From the NCBI GenBank assembly GCA_013115135.1, contig JABANP010000023.1, forward strand, positions 124,001-188,000: a DNA stretch of 64,000 bases, written 5' to 3'. This document shows, in pieces, positions 36,735 through 48,668 of this stretch (position 1 is its first letter; each line of letters opens with the position of its first letter). The stretch is from Perkinsus olseni. Its lineage: Eukaryota > Perkinsozoa > Perkinsida > Perkinsidae. The position numbers and the translations under genes are program-made. A model generated the notes under the pieces. That model saw only the letters and a list, made by a program, of their open reading frames with translations. It was not told where the DNA came from and did no database searches.

Positions 36735-38738
36735 ATGACCCTCACCAAGGGCTCTGGCGATCGGATCAACACCACGGTCGTGGTCCACCCGATTGTAGGC
36801 CGTCGCAGAGTCGACTGCAGCTCAGTGTTGAGCACCTGTGCAGGTACTCCTTTCGATAGTCGATCACTACAATAGAGCGGCCAAGGGAACTGCTCGACGC
36901 GTAGTGGGTACATTGTTGGGCCAGATGCTGGTAGGCCTGTCGTGCCAGTCCCTCAGTGGTCGGAATTTTCCTTCTCCCTACAGGACGGCAAACTTCATGT
37001 TACTAACAGCTTCGCCCTGCCCTTCGAGGAGGACCTTAGAGACCCTCAAGTCTGGTTTGTGGATCATAATTACCATGAGAAGATGTATGCCATGTTCAAG
37101 AAGGTAGGCAACCGCAATCTTTTCCGGCTGCGCGTTTCTGGGTCGCTCGATGAAAACCTTCAGTGTTGACGACATTGTGAATGGTCACGCGTTAGCGCTC
37201 CGTGTGAGAAACGGCAGGAGCTCGAGGGCTGGGCCCGATTACCGCAAAGGGAATCGAACAGATTTCATCGCGTATGCTGGCAGGTCTCACAGAAGGAAGT
37301 GGTCGTTGGATGGTACTCTAGTGGGCCGAGGATCAAACCCAGTGATCTTGCCATCAACGAGATTTTCCGACGGTAGCGAGTCGACTTCGACTTCACTCCT
37401 TTTGAGTCTTGAGAAGCTCGGGGCCCTGCACGGACCTAGCGGACCGTCCTCGCCGACGTGCTCGACGCGCTCCTACTGTGAAGTGCCTAGATACTGCCCG
37501 GAGCCTGTCTTCCTTATCATGGACGTCACTGGTGGCAGCAGTACTGTCAAGAAGGGCGACCTCGACCCCAGGGACTTCCCTATGCAGGCCTATTACTCGG
37601 CTGAAGAGGTGAGCTTGAATCTACTAGTTGACTCTCGCGATGCACGAAGATTCGTCTGTGGCGTTGACTGGAGTTTTCGATACTCACCTGTCTTACTTGT
37701 CCATAGACCCTATCTATCATTTTCACCTCCATAGATTCATACCATAATAATGATTATAGTTTATATATTTTGTTATAACATATTATGATATGTTAATCAT
37801 ATTAATAGTGTATAGAGGTATTGTATCACCTTGAGAGTCACTGTGCGTTCATCGTCTTCAGGCCTCTGCAGACCCGCTTACCCGAAGGACCTTCGTCCAT
37901 CTTCCCTCTGTTGTCGGCGCCTTCGAAGCCGAGGAGGTGGGCGTAGAGCACCTGTTGCGAGATATCAGGTGAGTTGATGCTGCAGCTGGGAGAGGGTAAC
38001 GCCGCTGCTGTTGTGGTAGGACGCAGAGTACCAGTACGCTGGCCACTCGCGTGGACTCCAAGATGAACGCATTGAAGTAAGTCATTCGCGTTCCCCAGTA
38101 TTCTCAGATGTGCCCACGGGCGGCAGTCACTGCCGTGGGCTTCGTGTGCTAGGGATGCTCGAGTCACATGTTAACCGCCTCGTTCAGGACGCTAGTGGTG
38201 AAGATCAATGAGATCGCTCAGTACCTGGGCCAGGTTATCGACGGCAAGCTCCCTCCTAATGCGCAGATCATCTACAACCTCCAGGTAAGGCTCTTACGAT
38301 AGTCGCGGGTCGACACCCTTTCGGTTCAGAATATCTTCAACTACCTGCCTGGAGACAACCAGGAGGATATTGACCTCATGCGCTCCTTCAACGTGGAGAC
38401 CAACGACAGTATGCTCTGCATCTACCTTGGTAAGCAATCGAGGTTTGGGTACATGGAAATGATCGAGCTAGGATGAAGCAAATCTGACTACTTACTTCCG
38501 GCTACGCTCGTTCGTGTGACGTGCTTGCTCCCCTAGGATCGATCCTTCGTGCCACCATAGCCCTGCACAACCTCATCAACAACAAGATCGCCAACAAGGC
38601 GCGTGAGGCTGAGGCGGAGGCGAAGGCCGAAGCCAAGGCAGAAAAGATATCGGCAGCTAAAGGTGAGGAGCTAGGATTTGATTAATCGAGAGAGTGTTCG
38701 GCCTTTCAGACGGTAAGAAGCCGTCCACGACAGCGTGA
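36735..38738 (+). CDS. RPN8: 26S proteasome lid subunit Rpn8/PSMD7 (MPN domain)
   Basis: Exon 1 (36735-36794) encodes a 20-residue start ending TTVVVHPI. A 49-bp intron joins to [15 protein letters not shown] and [10 protein letters not shown], the MPN core. A 53-bp intron (36931-36983) leads to [19 protein letters not shown] and [47 protein letters not shown] and [15 protein letters not shown] follow, then the C-terminal helices [21 protein letters not shown] and [16 protein letters not shown]. The Lys/Ala-rich tail ends at TGA 38736-38738. The protein is the non-catalytic MPN partner of Rpn11 in the proteasome lid. Two oddities: the segment equivalent to VNA before VVGWY is missing or sits in an unseen micro-exon, and intron 37609-37861 is long and A/T-rich. 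Confidence 0.93.
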
Positions 38739-39064
38739 AGCAAAGAGTGTTGAGCGTTGATGAGATACTGAGTACACAGTTTCTATCCTCTCCTTTCTGG
38801 TGTTGTTAATCAAGTGGGCAGGCAGATGATAATTTATGAATATAGTGTATTATTAATATGGAATAAATATAGGTAGTCGAAAAATATGAAATTTATCAAT
38901 AGTAAATAGATATGGTCTTGATGTTCATAGCGTTTATTATAATAATTACAATAGGTAAGTAGTAGGCTAACGATGTATGCCCATCGCTGATTCTGTCGCG
39001 GACTGGATGCAATTGTGACGAAGAATTACGTCACTGTAATTCCGGTAGTGAAATCACTTCTTTC
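38739..39064. other. A/T-rich intergenic region
   Basis: About 38820-38960 is markedly A/T-rich (for example GTGTATTATTAATATGG) against a GC-balanced window. It must hold the Rpn8 3' end and the promoter of the next gene. No gene seen. Confidence 0.5.
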
Positions 39065-42000
39065 ATGCACCCACACAACGACCAAGTCGATCACGAGGGC
39101 GATTACGCCCACTTGCTGGGGCAGCTGGAGGGGAAGCAGAGGCAGCTGGCGGAGGCGGGAGAAACGGTTGAGCTATTTAAAGACAAGTATAGACACATTG
39201 GATGAAGGGAGTGCAGAGATGCTGCTAGTTAGGCTGGACAAGCTGCGGTCCTATAATGACAGTGTAGTGGCCGAGAACTCAGCACTGCAACGACGCCTAG
39301 CGGAGGTCGAGGAGCAGGTGAGGGAGGGGGTTCGAGTCCCAGGCCAGGTTGCTATGATGAGCTCAGTTGAGCCTTACACAAGGCGAGCTGGAGAGAGCCT
39401 GTCAGGAGCAGAAGAATTCCAGAGAACAGTGGAAAGTCCAACTCGAGGCGCAGGCGGATGAGGTACGGGTAGGGTTCCTGGGCTGAATTCGTCGACGACG
39501 TGGTGACGCCCGATGATGTCTGCCCACGCCGGACGTGTTATTTCTGGTGTCCTTCTTGGCTTCGCTCCGCCTTTCAGATGCGGCGGCTTCACAAATTAGT
39601 CACGACTCAGGAAGATATTGACGCAGACAAGTTGAAGATGGCCAGCGACCTGGAGACCGAGTGAGTGTGGTAGCGTATCGCAAGAAAGACTGATGGGAAA
39701 ATTGTAATAGCAACCAAGGAGGATTCATATAGAAACGGACCTGGGGGGAGAATAGAAAGATGGAGATACGAAAAGATTGGTATGCTCTACTCTCGCGGTG
39801 ACACACTTCAGAACGGTCTCGTGTGGAGCAATGTCGATGCATACATGGTGCAGAACGCGAAAGGACGGTCACCACCCTTGAGAAACCGTGGTGACAAGAA
39901 AAGAATCGACGGCACAAACAACAGTGTCATGGCGACCGATATCAGCGTTAGATACAACCGCAAAATGGCCGCAATGGAATCGAAATTGGCGAGCAGCAGA
40001 CAGAGGTGCGGGGAGCTGCAACGAGAGCTCGATCAAGAGAGGATACACATTGCGATGGAGCGACAAGATGTGCGGCTCTAGTCTGATCACCTAGTGAACT
40101 CTCTCCATTAGTCAGGCTGATACAGCACTGAAGAAGGCAAGAGAGGAAACGCGAGGCGAGGAAGAGACGGTAAAGCAAACACCCGCCCGAGGTTAAGTCT
40201 CTCTCCGGCCACTCGTCTGCAGTTGCACCGGAGGCTGAGAGAGGCCGAGTTGGAGACGAAGCGATACGCCGAGCAGGCGAGTGTGATCCCGAAGCTCAAG
40301 GCACAGATCATAGAGATGGGGGCTAAGATGAAGGCAAGGTGATGATGGTAACCCGGTCCATCTATTATGGTCAGGAGGGCACCAATTTAGTAGCGTCGTT
40401 GAAGGAACAACATGAGGAGACGGTGTCCAACCTGCAGGCCAGAATCGATGTGGGCAGCCATTGACCTAGGTTGCATCACGCCGTGGTTGCATCAGGCACA
40501 GCGGCAGGAGATACTGCAGAAGGGAAAGGAGGCCAGGGACGCTCTGGCTGAGAAGGCGAAGACGGATAGGGCCAATGTCTCTCTGACTGAAGAGAGCGCG
40601 AGGCGAGCCAGAGAGATTGTACGGCCTCAGTGTCGACTGGAACCGTGGACGTCGTTGCCTCCGTCAGGAGCGACTGGAAGCCAGTGTGGCAGCTATCAGG
40701 AAGGCCCACGAGGAAGAGAAGAAGGCGCTCAAGGAGGAGAGGGAAAAGGAAATGGTAGGGACGACAATCTTTGCGACGCCCTTAACTTGGGGGACAGACC
40801 CACGCGATTTATCGTGGTGGCTCCGGCGGGGGCACATAAGGCGCTTCACAACTCTCTCTGACGTAGGTCGAGCTCCGATCTAAGCTCAGTGCACAGGAAG
40901 GCTGCGTTGACCGGCTGGAGAAGGAGCTCGATCGGAAGTGTCAAGAATGCTGCGAACACGTCAACAGGGCGGCCGAGCAAGTGAGGGAGGCCGAGCGGAA
41001 AGTCGAGGATATCCAGGGCAAGTTCAACGAGGAATCGGTGAGGCAGCAGGAGTGGTGGTAAGATTTCGTATCGCTTGTGATAAGGCTCGAGTGACTGTGG
41101 CCCACGAGGCGGAGGTCTGCGAGCTGCACAGAAGACTCGCTGGTATGAACACAGCATGCGCGGAGGCCAAGCAGACGGTGAGCGAGGTGAGCGAGCCTGT
41201 CCTAGAGAGCACTGAGGCTTTGACGCCCTTAGCTCGAGGCGGCCCTGAGGTCACTGGAAGACAGGAGTCACCGAGAAGTGGCCGAGAGGGAGGATAAGGT
41301 ACGTGGACGCGGCGAGACTCTCGGTATGGACGGTCTAGGCGGTGGTTATGGCCAGCTCACTGGAGCAAACAAGGGCCCAACTGAGGGCTGCGGAGGACAG
41401 GGCTGCTGAGTTCGAGCAGATGGCACGGGATTACTCCATGCTGCAGTCTAAACACCGAGAGACTCTCGCTCATGTATGGTCCTTCCGTCCGGACGCTCGC
41501 CGCTGCGATGCTGACGACCCGCTGCCTCTGGTGGGTCCTTGACTTCACAGCGCCGTACGTCTGTGTCAGCTTACCAACACTGTGGAGAAGCTAGAGGAGA
41601 AGAGAGGTCTATTGAGGCGTTGAAGGCTGAGCTCAAGGACCTCAACAGAGCCCGTAGGATGGGCCCGGACGACTCTGAGGAGCTGTCTGCCCGTAGATGA
41701 GTATGAGAGACACAAGGCGGTTCAAGATGCCGAGCAATGGGCTCAGGAGGCGCAGCAGACGAGGATGGAACTTCTCGTAGGCTCTCGCCGGCTCTAGCCT
41801 TCTTGGTTGACGGACTTGACTCGACGTGTGTGTATCCCTATATGATAATGGGCAGTAGTTGTGCAATAACCGAATGGTCGTTTACTCACGGTAGTTGTTA
41901 CTGATGAAGCCGCTCTGCCATAGGAGATGACTCGCCACTCACAAGCGGTAGCTGAGGAGTTGCGTCGAACTCACTCGTATGCGAAGAAGACGCAGGCTAA

Positions 42001-42190
42001 GAACAAGCAAAAAGTGAAGGAAGCTCGTGAGCTTAGGGCTGCCCAGACGCTTTCGCCTGGGAGCCCTCAACCAGATACCAAAATTTCCACCACCAACGAC
42101 AAACTAAAGCAGTTGGTCCGACTACAGAGCCACATCGAGAGGCGAGCTTCCGAGTCGAAGAGCTCCTATGAGCAGCGGATCGCCGAGTAG
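39065..42190 (+). CDS. long coiled-coil protein, many small exons
   Basis: The ATG at 39065 starts MHPHNDQVDHEGDYAHLLGQ. Every following exon, each bounded by plausible splice sites, continues heptad-rich sequence: SALQRRLAEVEEQ, MRRLHKLVTTQEDIDADKL, KMAAMESKLASSRQRCGEL, LHRRLREAELETKRYAEQA, RKAHEEEKKALKEEREKEM, LEKELDRKCQECCEHVNRA, EQTRAQLRAAEDRAAEFEQ and LVRLQSHIERRASESKSS. It stops at TAG 42188. Intron 39463-39577 carries the shared TCGCTCCGC motif. Roughly 800 residues of nearly continuous coiled coil suggest a cytoskeletal, centrosomal or tethering protein; there is no motor head or diagnostic domain. The exon-by-exon model is approximate but the overall nature is clear. Confidence 0.65.
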
Positions 42191-42194
42191 ATGC

Positions 42195-42665
42195 AGAGGC
42201 TGCTGGTTTGACCGGTGCAGGTGCCCTGCTTAGGTTGGAGAGGCGCCTACTGCACGCCACCTACGGCCATAGTACGCTGGCCCTAACCAATGCGCCAGCT
42301 TTCCGCAGCTGGCGGCAGTGCAGTGAGGTAGCTGCTACGGCTGAGTATGGGGTATCAATTCTCGCGGTTGGCAGTTACAGTGCTTACGCAGACCCCGCTT
42401 TGCCGCACGATCTCTTCCGGGACATACTGCTAGGGATTCTTCAGCCCGAGGACACCGGCGGAGTAAAGAGAGGAAGCCGCGAGACGCTGATAAAGTGAAA
42501 GGTGCCGTACGTCGTATCCTCACCTGCTTGCAGCTCTCTCGTGTAGGGTCGGGCACCGCTACCGAGGAGGCCAAGGAGAACCGCGGTGCTGCTCAGCCGA
42601 GTCAAGACCTCGATGTGGCCGACCTCGCACAACCCCAGCTGTGGCCGACTGAGCATGCTGCCTAA
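42195..42665 (+). CDS. possible small gene or extra 3' exons of the coiled-coil gene
   Basis: Two open stretches: LERRLLHATYGHSTLALTNA near 42235, and a basic then Gln/Pro-rich run near 42480-42662 (KGAVRRILTCLQLSRVG, ending LWPTEHAA) stopping at TAA 42663. They could be tail exons of the preceding gene if its TAG at 42188 is bypassed by splicing, or a separate short gene. No family recognised. Confidence 0.25.
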
Positions 42666-42758
42666 TAGATCGATTTCTGAAGCCTTGAGTCGTGTTGTAC
42701 TTAGTCGTGTGTAACGCAAACTAAGACCCGCAGAGAAGGCCTAGCAGGCTCTACCTCA

Positions 42759-44651
42759 ATGGTGATGCGACAACTCCCTTCGTCCTGGCTCACCGGCCGG
42801 AGCGACGGACGACCGTTCATGCTGTATCGGAGATGCTTTGGCTTTGTTATACTACTAGAGCTCCTGTGGTTCTCCGATCACGCCGCTGAGATCATGTCCC
42901 AGGGTGAGGCCTCAAATGGTGAAAAATGAAGCTAGTGAACTTGTCTTCAGGCTTCAGTCCAGTGGCCCCGGCGGAGCTCCCTTTTGACGTCCCCCTAACA
43001 CCATTCACTCTAGATCTTGCCCTCATCGTCGGTGAGCCGGTCGGCTGCAAAGATTCCTCCTGCATCTTCTTCCTCAGGTTGCTTTGTGAGCGTCTGCTTC
43101 GTCGCACTGGAACCGTCTTGCTGGACTAGTCTCACCCTTCTTATCGTCTACTCCTACCTGAGAGTATCAGACTTCACCAACTGGAACAACCACTACTATC
43201 TCAACATCCTCGAGCTGGCTCTCTTCACTATCACTGACTCTGAGTATGCACCATCGGGCCCAAGCGACGACCACAACCACAGTGCAGACCTCAAAGGGCG
43301 AGAGAGGCCAGAAGTGATGGACACGGCCGACTCGCTGTTGAGCTACTCTAGCGGCATCCAGGATGACGACAGCGCCTTCAACGCTGATGGGGCGGTCGGC
43401 ACGGTCCCGTCGTGGCAGTATTTTGTCTTCCGGTTCCTCCTCTGCTGGACCTACTTCATGGCGGGTGTCAGTAAAATATCGGAAGCTTGGCTCAGCGGTT
43501 ATATCACCGAGACCATGCTGCACAACTGGGACTTCCCTTTCGTCGAAGTCCTCGTACCCAACCACATGACGCTACTCCAGCTGGCCCAACTCCTAGCCTG
43601 GGGCGGCCTTCTCCTCGATCTGGTTGGCGGCCCTCTTCTACTGGCCTCCGTCACCGCTCGAAAGACCCTCGCCACCTACGCGTGTCTCAGCATGTTCATA
43701 CCGTTCCATCTCACTAACCTGTCATGGTTATTCCAGAGTATCCAATTTTTCCCGCTCAACATGCTCTCTTCTACGCTGCTTCTCTTGCCGGCTAAGACCG
43801 AGAATGGTTTCAACAGGACGGGGGTCTCTTGGAGAGCACTGCTTGCTTTACTCATTGTCCTCGGACAAGCCGCCTTTTCGACGAGGCGCTTCTTCCTTCT
43901 CGAAAGTGCTAGCCTGTGGGAGGTCAACGAGATCACAGAAGTGACAGCGATCCACCACGAGTTTTCATGGCGCATGAAATCCAAGGCTATCAGGGACTCG
44001 ATACCCAATCCCCTGCTCAAGGACAAGCAGTTGAAGCTAGGCTACTTTGCTGCCTCCAACTGGAACACAGGCGCCAGGAACATCTTGAACACGTATACGA
44101 TGATGCCGAGAGGGACCACTCCTCACAGAAACCTCATAGTCCAGTTTGCAAGACGCAAGATGGCGCATGGCGGCACAGCGGAGGCCGCCTATCAGCTGAG
44201 CTCGAACCATTGGCTCTCGGTCTGCGGTCGGCCCTTCCAGCTAGTCCTTGACTCCAGATTCGACATCCTTGATTCAAAGGAGCCGACGTGGCCGCCGCCG
44301 TTGATGCCCTTCAACCTGCCTCTCGATTGGCGCTCTCTGCTCGAGGAGGACCTGCAGGCCTGGGCGCCTTACAACAACGAGTACTTCGTCGTCAGCCGCG
44401 ACTTGGGTGTGGTGGCGAATCCCCTCCTACATCTCAATGACGAGGTTCAGCCTCTCATGATACGCTGCCTTGTGGACGCTCGCCTTACAGTGCTACTCAA
44501 GGGCATCGGTCCTGTCAACTGCGCCGGTCCCGACGGCTTCGTAGAATTAAAGGCCGGCAAGCGCTGGGAGATATTCGGCCATGGCTTGTGGTCTCTCGTG
44601 TGGCATATCAGATGGGTTGATTCTAATGCAGCTGTGCGGTTCAACGGGTGA
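42759..44651 (+). CDS. vitamin K-dependent gamma-carboxylase homologue, 3 exons
   Basis: Exons 42759-42903, 42951-43031 and 43078-44651 join in frame to give 599 residues; introns are 47 and 46 bp. Early membrane segments include FVILLELLWF and FVSVCFVALEPSCW. The family block FTNWNNHYYLNILELALF lies near residue 110. WQYFVFRFLLCWTYFMAGVS follows near residue 188, then LLLDLVGGPLLLASV, FIPFHLTNLSWLFQSIQFFP and LPLDWRS. The order matches the integral-membrane half of gamma-glutamyl carboxylase, with a lumenal C-terminal domain after about residue 280. In animals it converts Glu to Gla using reduced vitamin K, O2 and CO2 in the ER. Bacterial and protist homologues are of uncertain activity, and the substrate here is unknown. 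No frame breaks seen. Confidence 0.85.
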
Positions 44652-44965
44652 TGGTCTGCCGTTGTCGTCGCGTTAGGGCTACTCTGAGGTATCTGCTCTC
44701 CTGATGGTCCTTGTTTTACCGCATGCCCTTCCCAGCTCAACACTGCCATCGACGACTTTCCTGGGCGAGAAGCAAGCGCATCATTACCTCGCAGGTGTGT
44801 ATCGTTTCTTTTCATGATCAGCCTGCTTGCCCACCTATTCAGTCTTTGGCTTCGGTAGGCGAATCTTCTCTTTCCGTGATAGCACAGGAGCAACGTAGAA
44901 CCTTTCGGAACGCGTGACGCGACCCAGCGGTTCTGGATTGTCCGCCGTCTATACAGTCAGAGTCC
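44652..44965. other. intergenic, nothing recognised
   Basis: Between two plus-strand genes. No coding signal or repeat seen. Confidence 0.4.
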
Positions 44966-46621
44966 ATGTCGGCACTTAACAGGTCATGTGAGCCCTAACG
45001 CGCATCACTCGACAGCTCATCACGGTCACGCTGCGTTGAAGCACCACGGCGCATCAAAGCACCCTGCCAAAGGCTCGAAGGAAACACCAGGAAAATGGAA
45101 GTGCACGTGTCCTGTGTTCAAGGGGCCAGGCTACGAGGTGGACGACGGTACGGCTCAGCTGAACGCTCTGGGTCACGTCGACCAGGCTTCAGTCGGGAGT
45201 GGCATCATCCACCACGTCCCAACAGTCTTCCACCGCCACCAGCAGAGGCCGCAACCAACTGGGCCAACCATGCTTTCGTTGCCTCCAAGATGGTGAGGCT
45301 CGAGGGCTGGCCGATCGACATATCTCGCGGCAGGCAGACTCGGCTGCTGGGGACATCGAAGTGATGCGCGAGAAGACCCATGAGTAGCCGCCGCCTCCGA
45401 GCTGGGCCCCTCGGAGATACTAGGCGGCGTACGTCAGTTACGTGCTGCAAACACAGCGGGATGCGAGCAAGCTGATGCGGTGGGCGGCCCTCATCGGTGA
45501 GCAGATGCAGAAGGACGGCCAACATCTGGTCCGCTGCAGCAAGTGGCTGCTGCCGTGACCAGTGCCGTACAGGTTGACCAAATCGCCAGCCAGGCCGTGA
45601 CTAGTCAAAAGCTCTCCCAGAAAATGGTGGACACAGCCACTAAGCAGGCGCTTATGGCCCATGTGACGCGTCCTCCGGAATTCGACCCATCATTCTTGCT
45701 TTGGTATCAGACGCTTGCAACAAAGTCACTGGATGCTGCTCGAAAAGCTGAGTTCGCGAAGGCAATGCAGCATCTCGCTGACGAACCCAAGAAGGCGAGC
45801 TTCGCTGTCACCCACGACCAGGATGTGATGCCATGCGGTTCGGTCAAAGAGCCAATGACTCTGTGATAGGCGAGCGGTCATCGAATCAAGTCCACTACAT
45901 TCACCGGCGCAGATAAGACGGAGCACGATCTTTTCGACGCTTACCAAAAAGCAGGCGCTGCGTTCTGGGGCGTTGATAGTTTTCGTCCAGCTAGGCACTG
46001 CGCTTCACGAAAGTACACGAGACAGACAAGTGGCGGCACTTCTGGGGTTCGAAAATCAATAAGGCGCAGCAGCTCTCCGGCGACCTCAAGTCCAAATCTG
46101 ACGGTAAGAGGCTGAACGTGTGACAGCCCTCCCTTCACCAGGATGCATACTGTAGGGTACGTCTTTCTCACGAGACTGGCCGGCGAACGTCTGCTGCATG
46201 ACGCTGCTTTGGAGGCCTCGTCGGCCGTCGCTAGCGCCCAGCGTCTTGTGAACCAGACGGCAGTGAAGGCTGCCTTGGCGACCAATGTGAGGGAAATGTA
46301 GACTTTATAGAGCAAACTTGCTATTTTCAGCTGATCGAGCGCCTCTTGTCTCAAGCCTCGCACAGAGCAGCAGTGGCCGAGCATATGGTTACTCGGGCCG
46401 AGGCTGAGGCAAGCAGGGCGGCGGAGGTGGCCCGCCAAATGGCCAATAACGCGAAGTCAGTGCGCACCGGTCGGAGGGTATGATGGTTGTTATTCTGAAG
46501 GTACTCTCAGAGTGCTGCAATGCAGGCTGCAGCTGCTCAGATGGCGCAGGCCATGGGCTACTCCGTGGCACCCCAGGGGGTGAGGGGCTACAATCCCCGT
46601 CGTTCTACTGCCTTCCGATAG
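44966..46621 (+). CDS. Ala-rich coiled-coil protein, multi-exon
   Basis: A probable start at 44966 (MSALN) leads to a His/Lys-rich exon with HHGHAALKHHGASKHPAKG. Later exons encode EAATNWANHAFVASKMVRLE, LIGEQMQKDGQHL, VTSAVQVDQIASQAVTSQKL, SSAVASAQRLVNQTAVKAAL, a helix with LIERLLSQASHRAAVAEHMV, and an end SAAMQAAAAQMAQAMGYSV followed by Pro/Arg-rich sequence and TAG at 46619. The Ala, Gln and Thr spacing suggests long amphipathic helices. No domain was recognised. The first splice could not be matched in phase, so the start is provisional. Confidence 0.45.
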
Positions 46622-46816
46622 GTACCGAGCCCCTTGACGCCCCTACAGAGTGTAACCATCCGGGCGCACGCCGGCGAAGGCTTGAACGACTCGTGAGATC
46701 CGGCAACGTCCGAGATGTGGTCGATGTTGGCGATAGGTTCTGGTGGAAGCCCGGTCGAGAGCACTGGCTGTACGACATTCAAACGCCACCACCAGTCAAG
46801 GCGCCGCCAGGGACGC

Positions 46817-47071
46817 ATGGGCTCCAGTGAGAAGAAGCCACCGCAACAGACTCCCGCAATAACTCTTGTTCTAACAGGTACCAACAGGGAGAGTACGGAG
46901 GCATACCGAACCCTCACGCGGGCATGTAAGGGGTCATCTATAATCGCCGGTGTTACGCTTGTGTGTAGGCACATTCGCTATGCTAGCTGCACGACTGAGG
47001 AACTGGGCGTGATAGTGGGGCAGCCCAGAGCCGGCCACCGAGAGAGGTGGGGTGAGTTCCTTGCCATGTAA
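46817..47071 (+). CDS. short hypothetical ORF near a convergent 3' end
   Basis: ATG to stop gives 84 residues (MGSSEKKPPQQTPAITLVLT...), ending close to the 3' end of the minus-strand pseudouridine synthase. No signal peptide or family. It may be a last exon or a chance frame. Confidence 0.2.
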   Translation: MGSSEKKPPQQTPAITLVLTGTNRESTEAYRTLTRACKGSSIIAGVTLVCRHIRYASCTTEELGVIVGQPRAGHRERWGEFLAM

Positions 47072-47213
47072 CGAGGCCGTTTTCGCCACAGTTCACCAAC
47101 TTTTGTTGAGAGTTGAGAGAGCTGCTGGGCACTCCTTTCCCAGGGATATACAGGGAAACCCTATTTGACCCTGTTCTCACGAGAGGACGCGATACACCTG
47201 TCATATACACTCG

Positions 47214-48354
47214 TTAGCACCCAGGGAAGTCTCTTGTAGAAAATGACTTGAACGAACAAAACAAACAAGAGTGTCAGAAACTTTCATCCCGTCCGAGCGT
47301 GCGCCAACGGCCAACTGGTAAATCTCCCAGCTGGACATTGCCAACACTCAGACGATGCAAGTACATGAAGGATACGCCACACTGGGCTAGCATGCGCTGC
47401 AGCTGGCGTGACAGTACTTGTGACCGCACAACTACTCTAATACGAGGCAACCTAGAGAAGGGAGCGTCTTCAAAAAGTGCTTGACGGTGGTCTCACTTGT
47501 CATCGCTCTCCTCAACCCTCGAGACCTCACAGCCATCAACCTGTTTGCCATCTATGAACATGCCACGGCTCAGCATCTGCAGCTGGTCGTCATTGCAGGG
47601 TGCTCTCAGGGCGATCTCGTACTCCATCGGTATCGTACCTGGGACGCCGAAGATGCGACCAACGGTGACGCAACTTGGCGTACTATTGCGATCGCTAACC
47701 GCCTTGGCGACCCTCCCATCCTGAGTGTAAACTAGCAGCCCACTGCTGTCAGAGTCCAGCCGACCGGCGATGAGCTGAGAAGGAGTGTCCACGAGGACGC
47801 TCTCAGAATCGCTCTACCAGCTTTCGGAGCTGTCGAGGGTCGTGGTTGGTCGCACAGGCCTCCCAGCGCTGTGACGGAGTCAGAAGCCGTCGAGCCGAAG
47901 GCTTGTGATACATCTCGGCTTGACACGAAGCGTAATGCCTGCGAAAATCGTCACTGCGCCACGAAATTGAAGAGCAGGTCACAGTGGCTTGTGCAGGAGT
48001 ATAGTTGCTTTGTTGGCCTGGACGTCGAGGGCTCGCTTGGTGAGCTCCACGGCCGCACCCTCGGGTACCTAGGCTTCGAGGTTGACGACGGGTCCGGACA
48101 GAATAAAAGATACCATCATGGCACCATCAGTGACGATAGATCCGTCAACCTTGACGTGTCCGAGTTCGATGAACCTAGACAGCCCTTGCGAACAGGAGAA
48201 CCGTCGTGGCACGGCTGCCCTACGATTTAGCCTCCCGGCGGCTGCACATCCCCTCCATTGCTAGCAGCCGGGAGAGAGCAACACCCCCGGTAGCAGCTCC
48301 GCGGAAGGACGGTGTAGCGGTGAAAAACAGAAGGCCTGCCCGTGTGAATGGCAT
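47214..48354 (-). CDS. RsuA/RluB-type pseudouridine synthase, probably organellar
   Basis: Seven exons (48354-48224, 48174-48114, 48068-47983, 47938-47818, 47774-47684, 47638-47497, 47451-47214) join with consistent phases into 289 residues. Introns are 43-49 bp. The first 24 residues (MPFTRAGLLFFTATPSFRGA) are basic, hydroxylated and lack acids, like an organelle transit peptide. An S4 RNA-binding domain follows (ALSRLLAMEGMCSRREAKS, HVKVDGSIVTDG). The catalytic domain has ILLHKPLHYASCQAEMYHK and the active-site GRLDSDSSGLLVYTQDG; Asp in GRLD is the nucleophile of the family. Near the C-terminus are SRQLQRMLAQCGVSFMYLHR and GDLPVGRWRTLGR. The enzyme isomerises uridine in rRNA; a mitochondrial or relict-plastid ribosome is the likely target. 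Confidence 0.9.
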
Positions 48355-48668
48355 GGAGTAAAGATGCCTGTCGACCAGAGCTATCTCGCCGCCGAGAATG
48401 GATAGGGGGGAGGGGTAATGAGAACATCCATAAGCGGTCACACAGAACCACAAGTCCCCGACGACCGCCCTGGAACCTGATTCGACAGCAGCGTAGCTGG
48501 AACTCCCTACCGGGAGAACTAACCTTACCGATACACGTGAATAATCAGGGGGCTGGTAGCCCTGTTCATAGCGAGAATGGCCGCCGTGCTGAGCGAAAAA
48601 TTTCCAACTCCCCCACTGCCGAGGTTACTGTGCGAACGCAACACAGCGTCGTGGAAGGAAGGAAGGTG

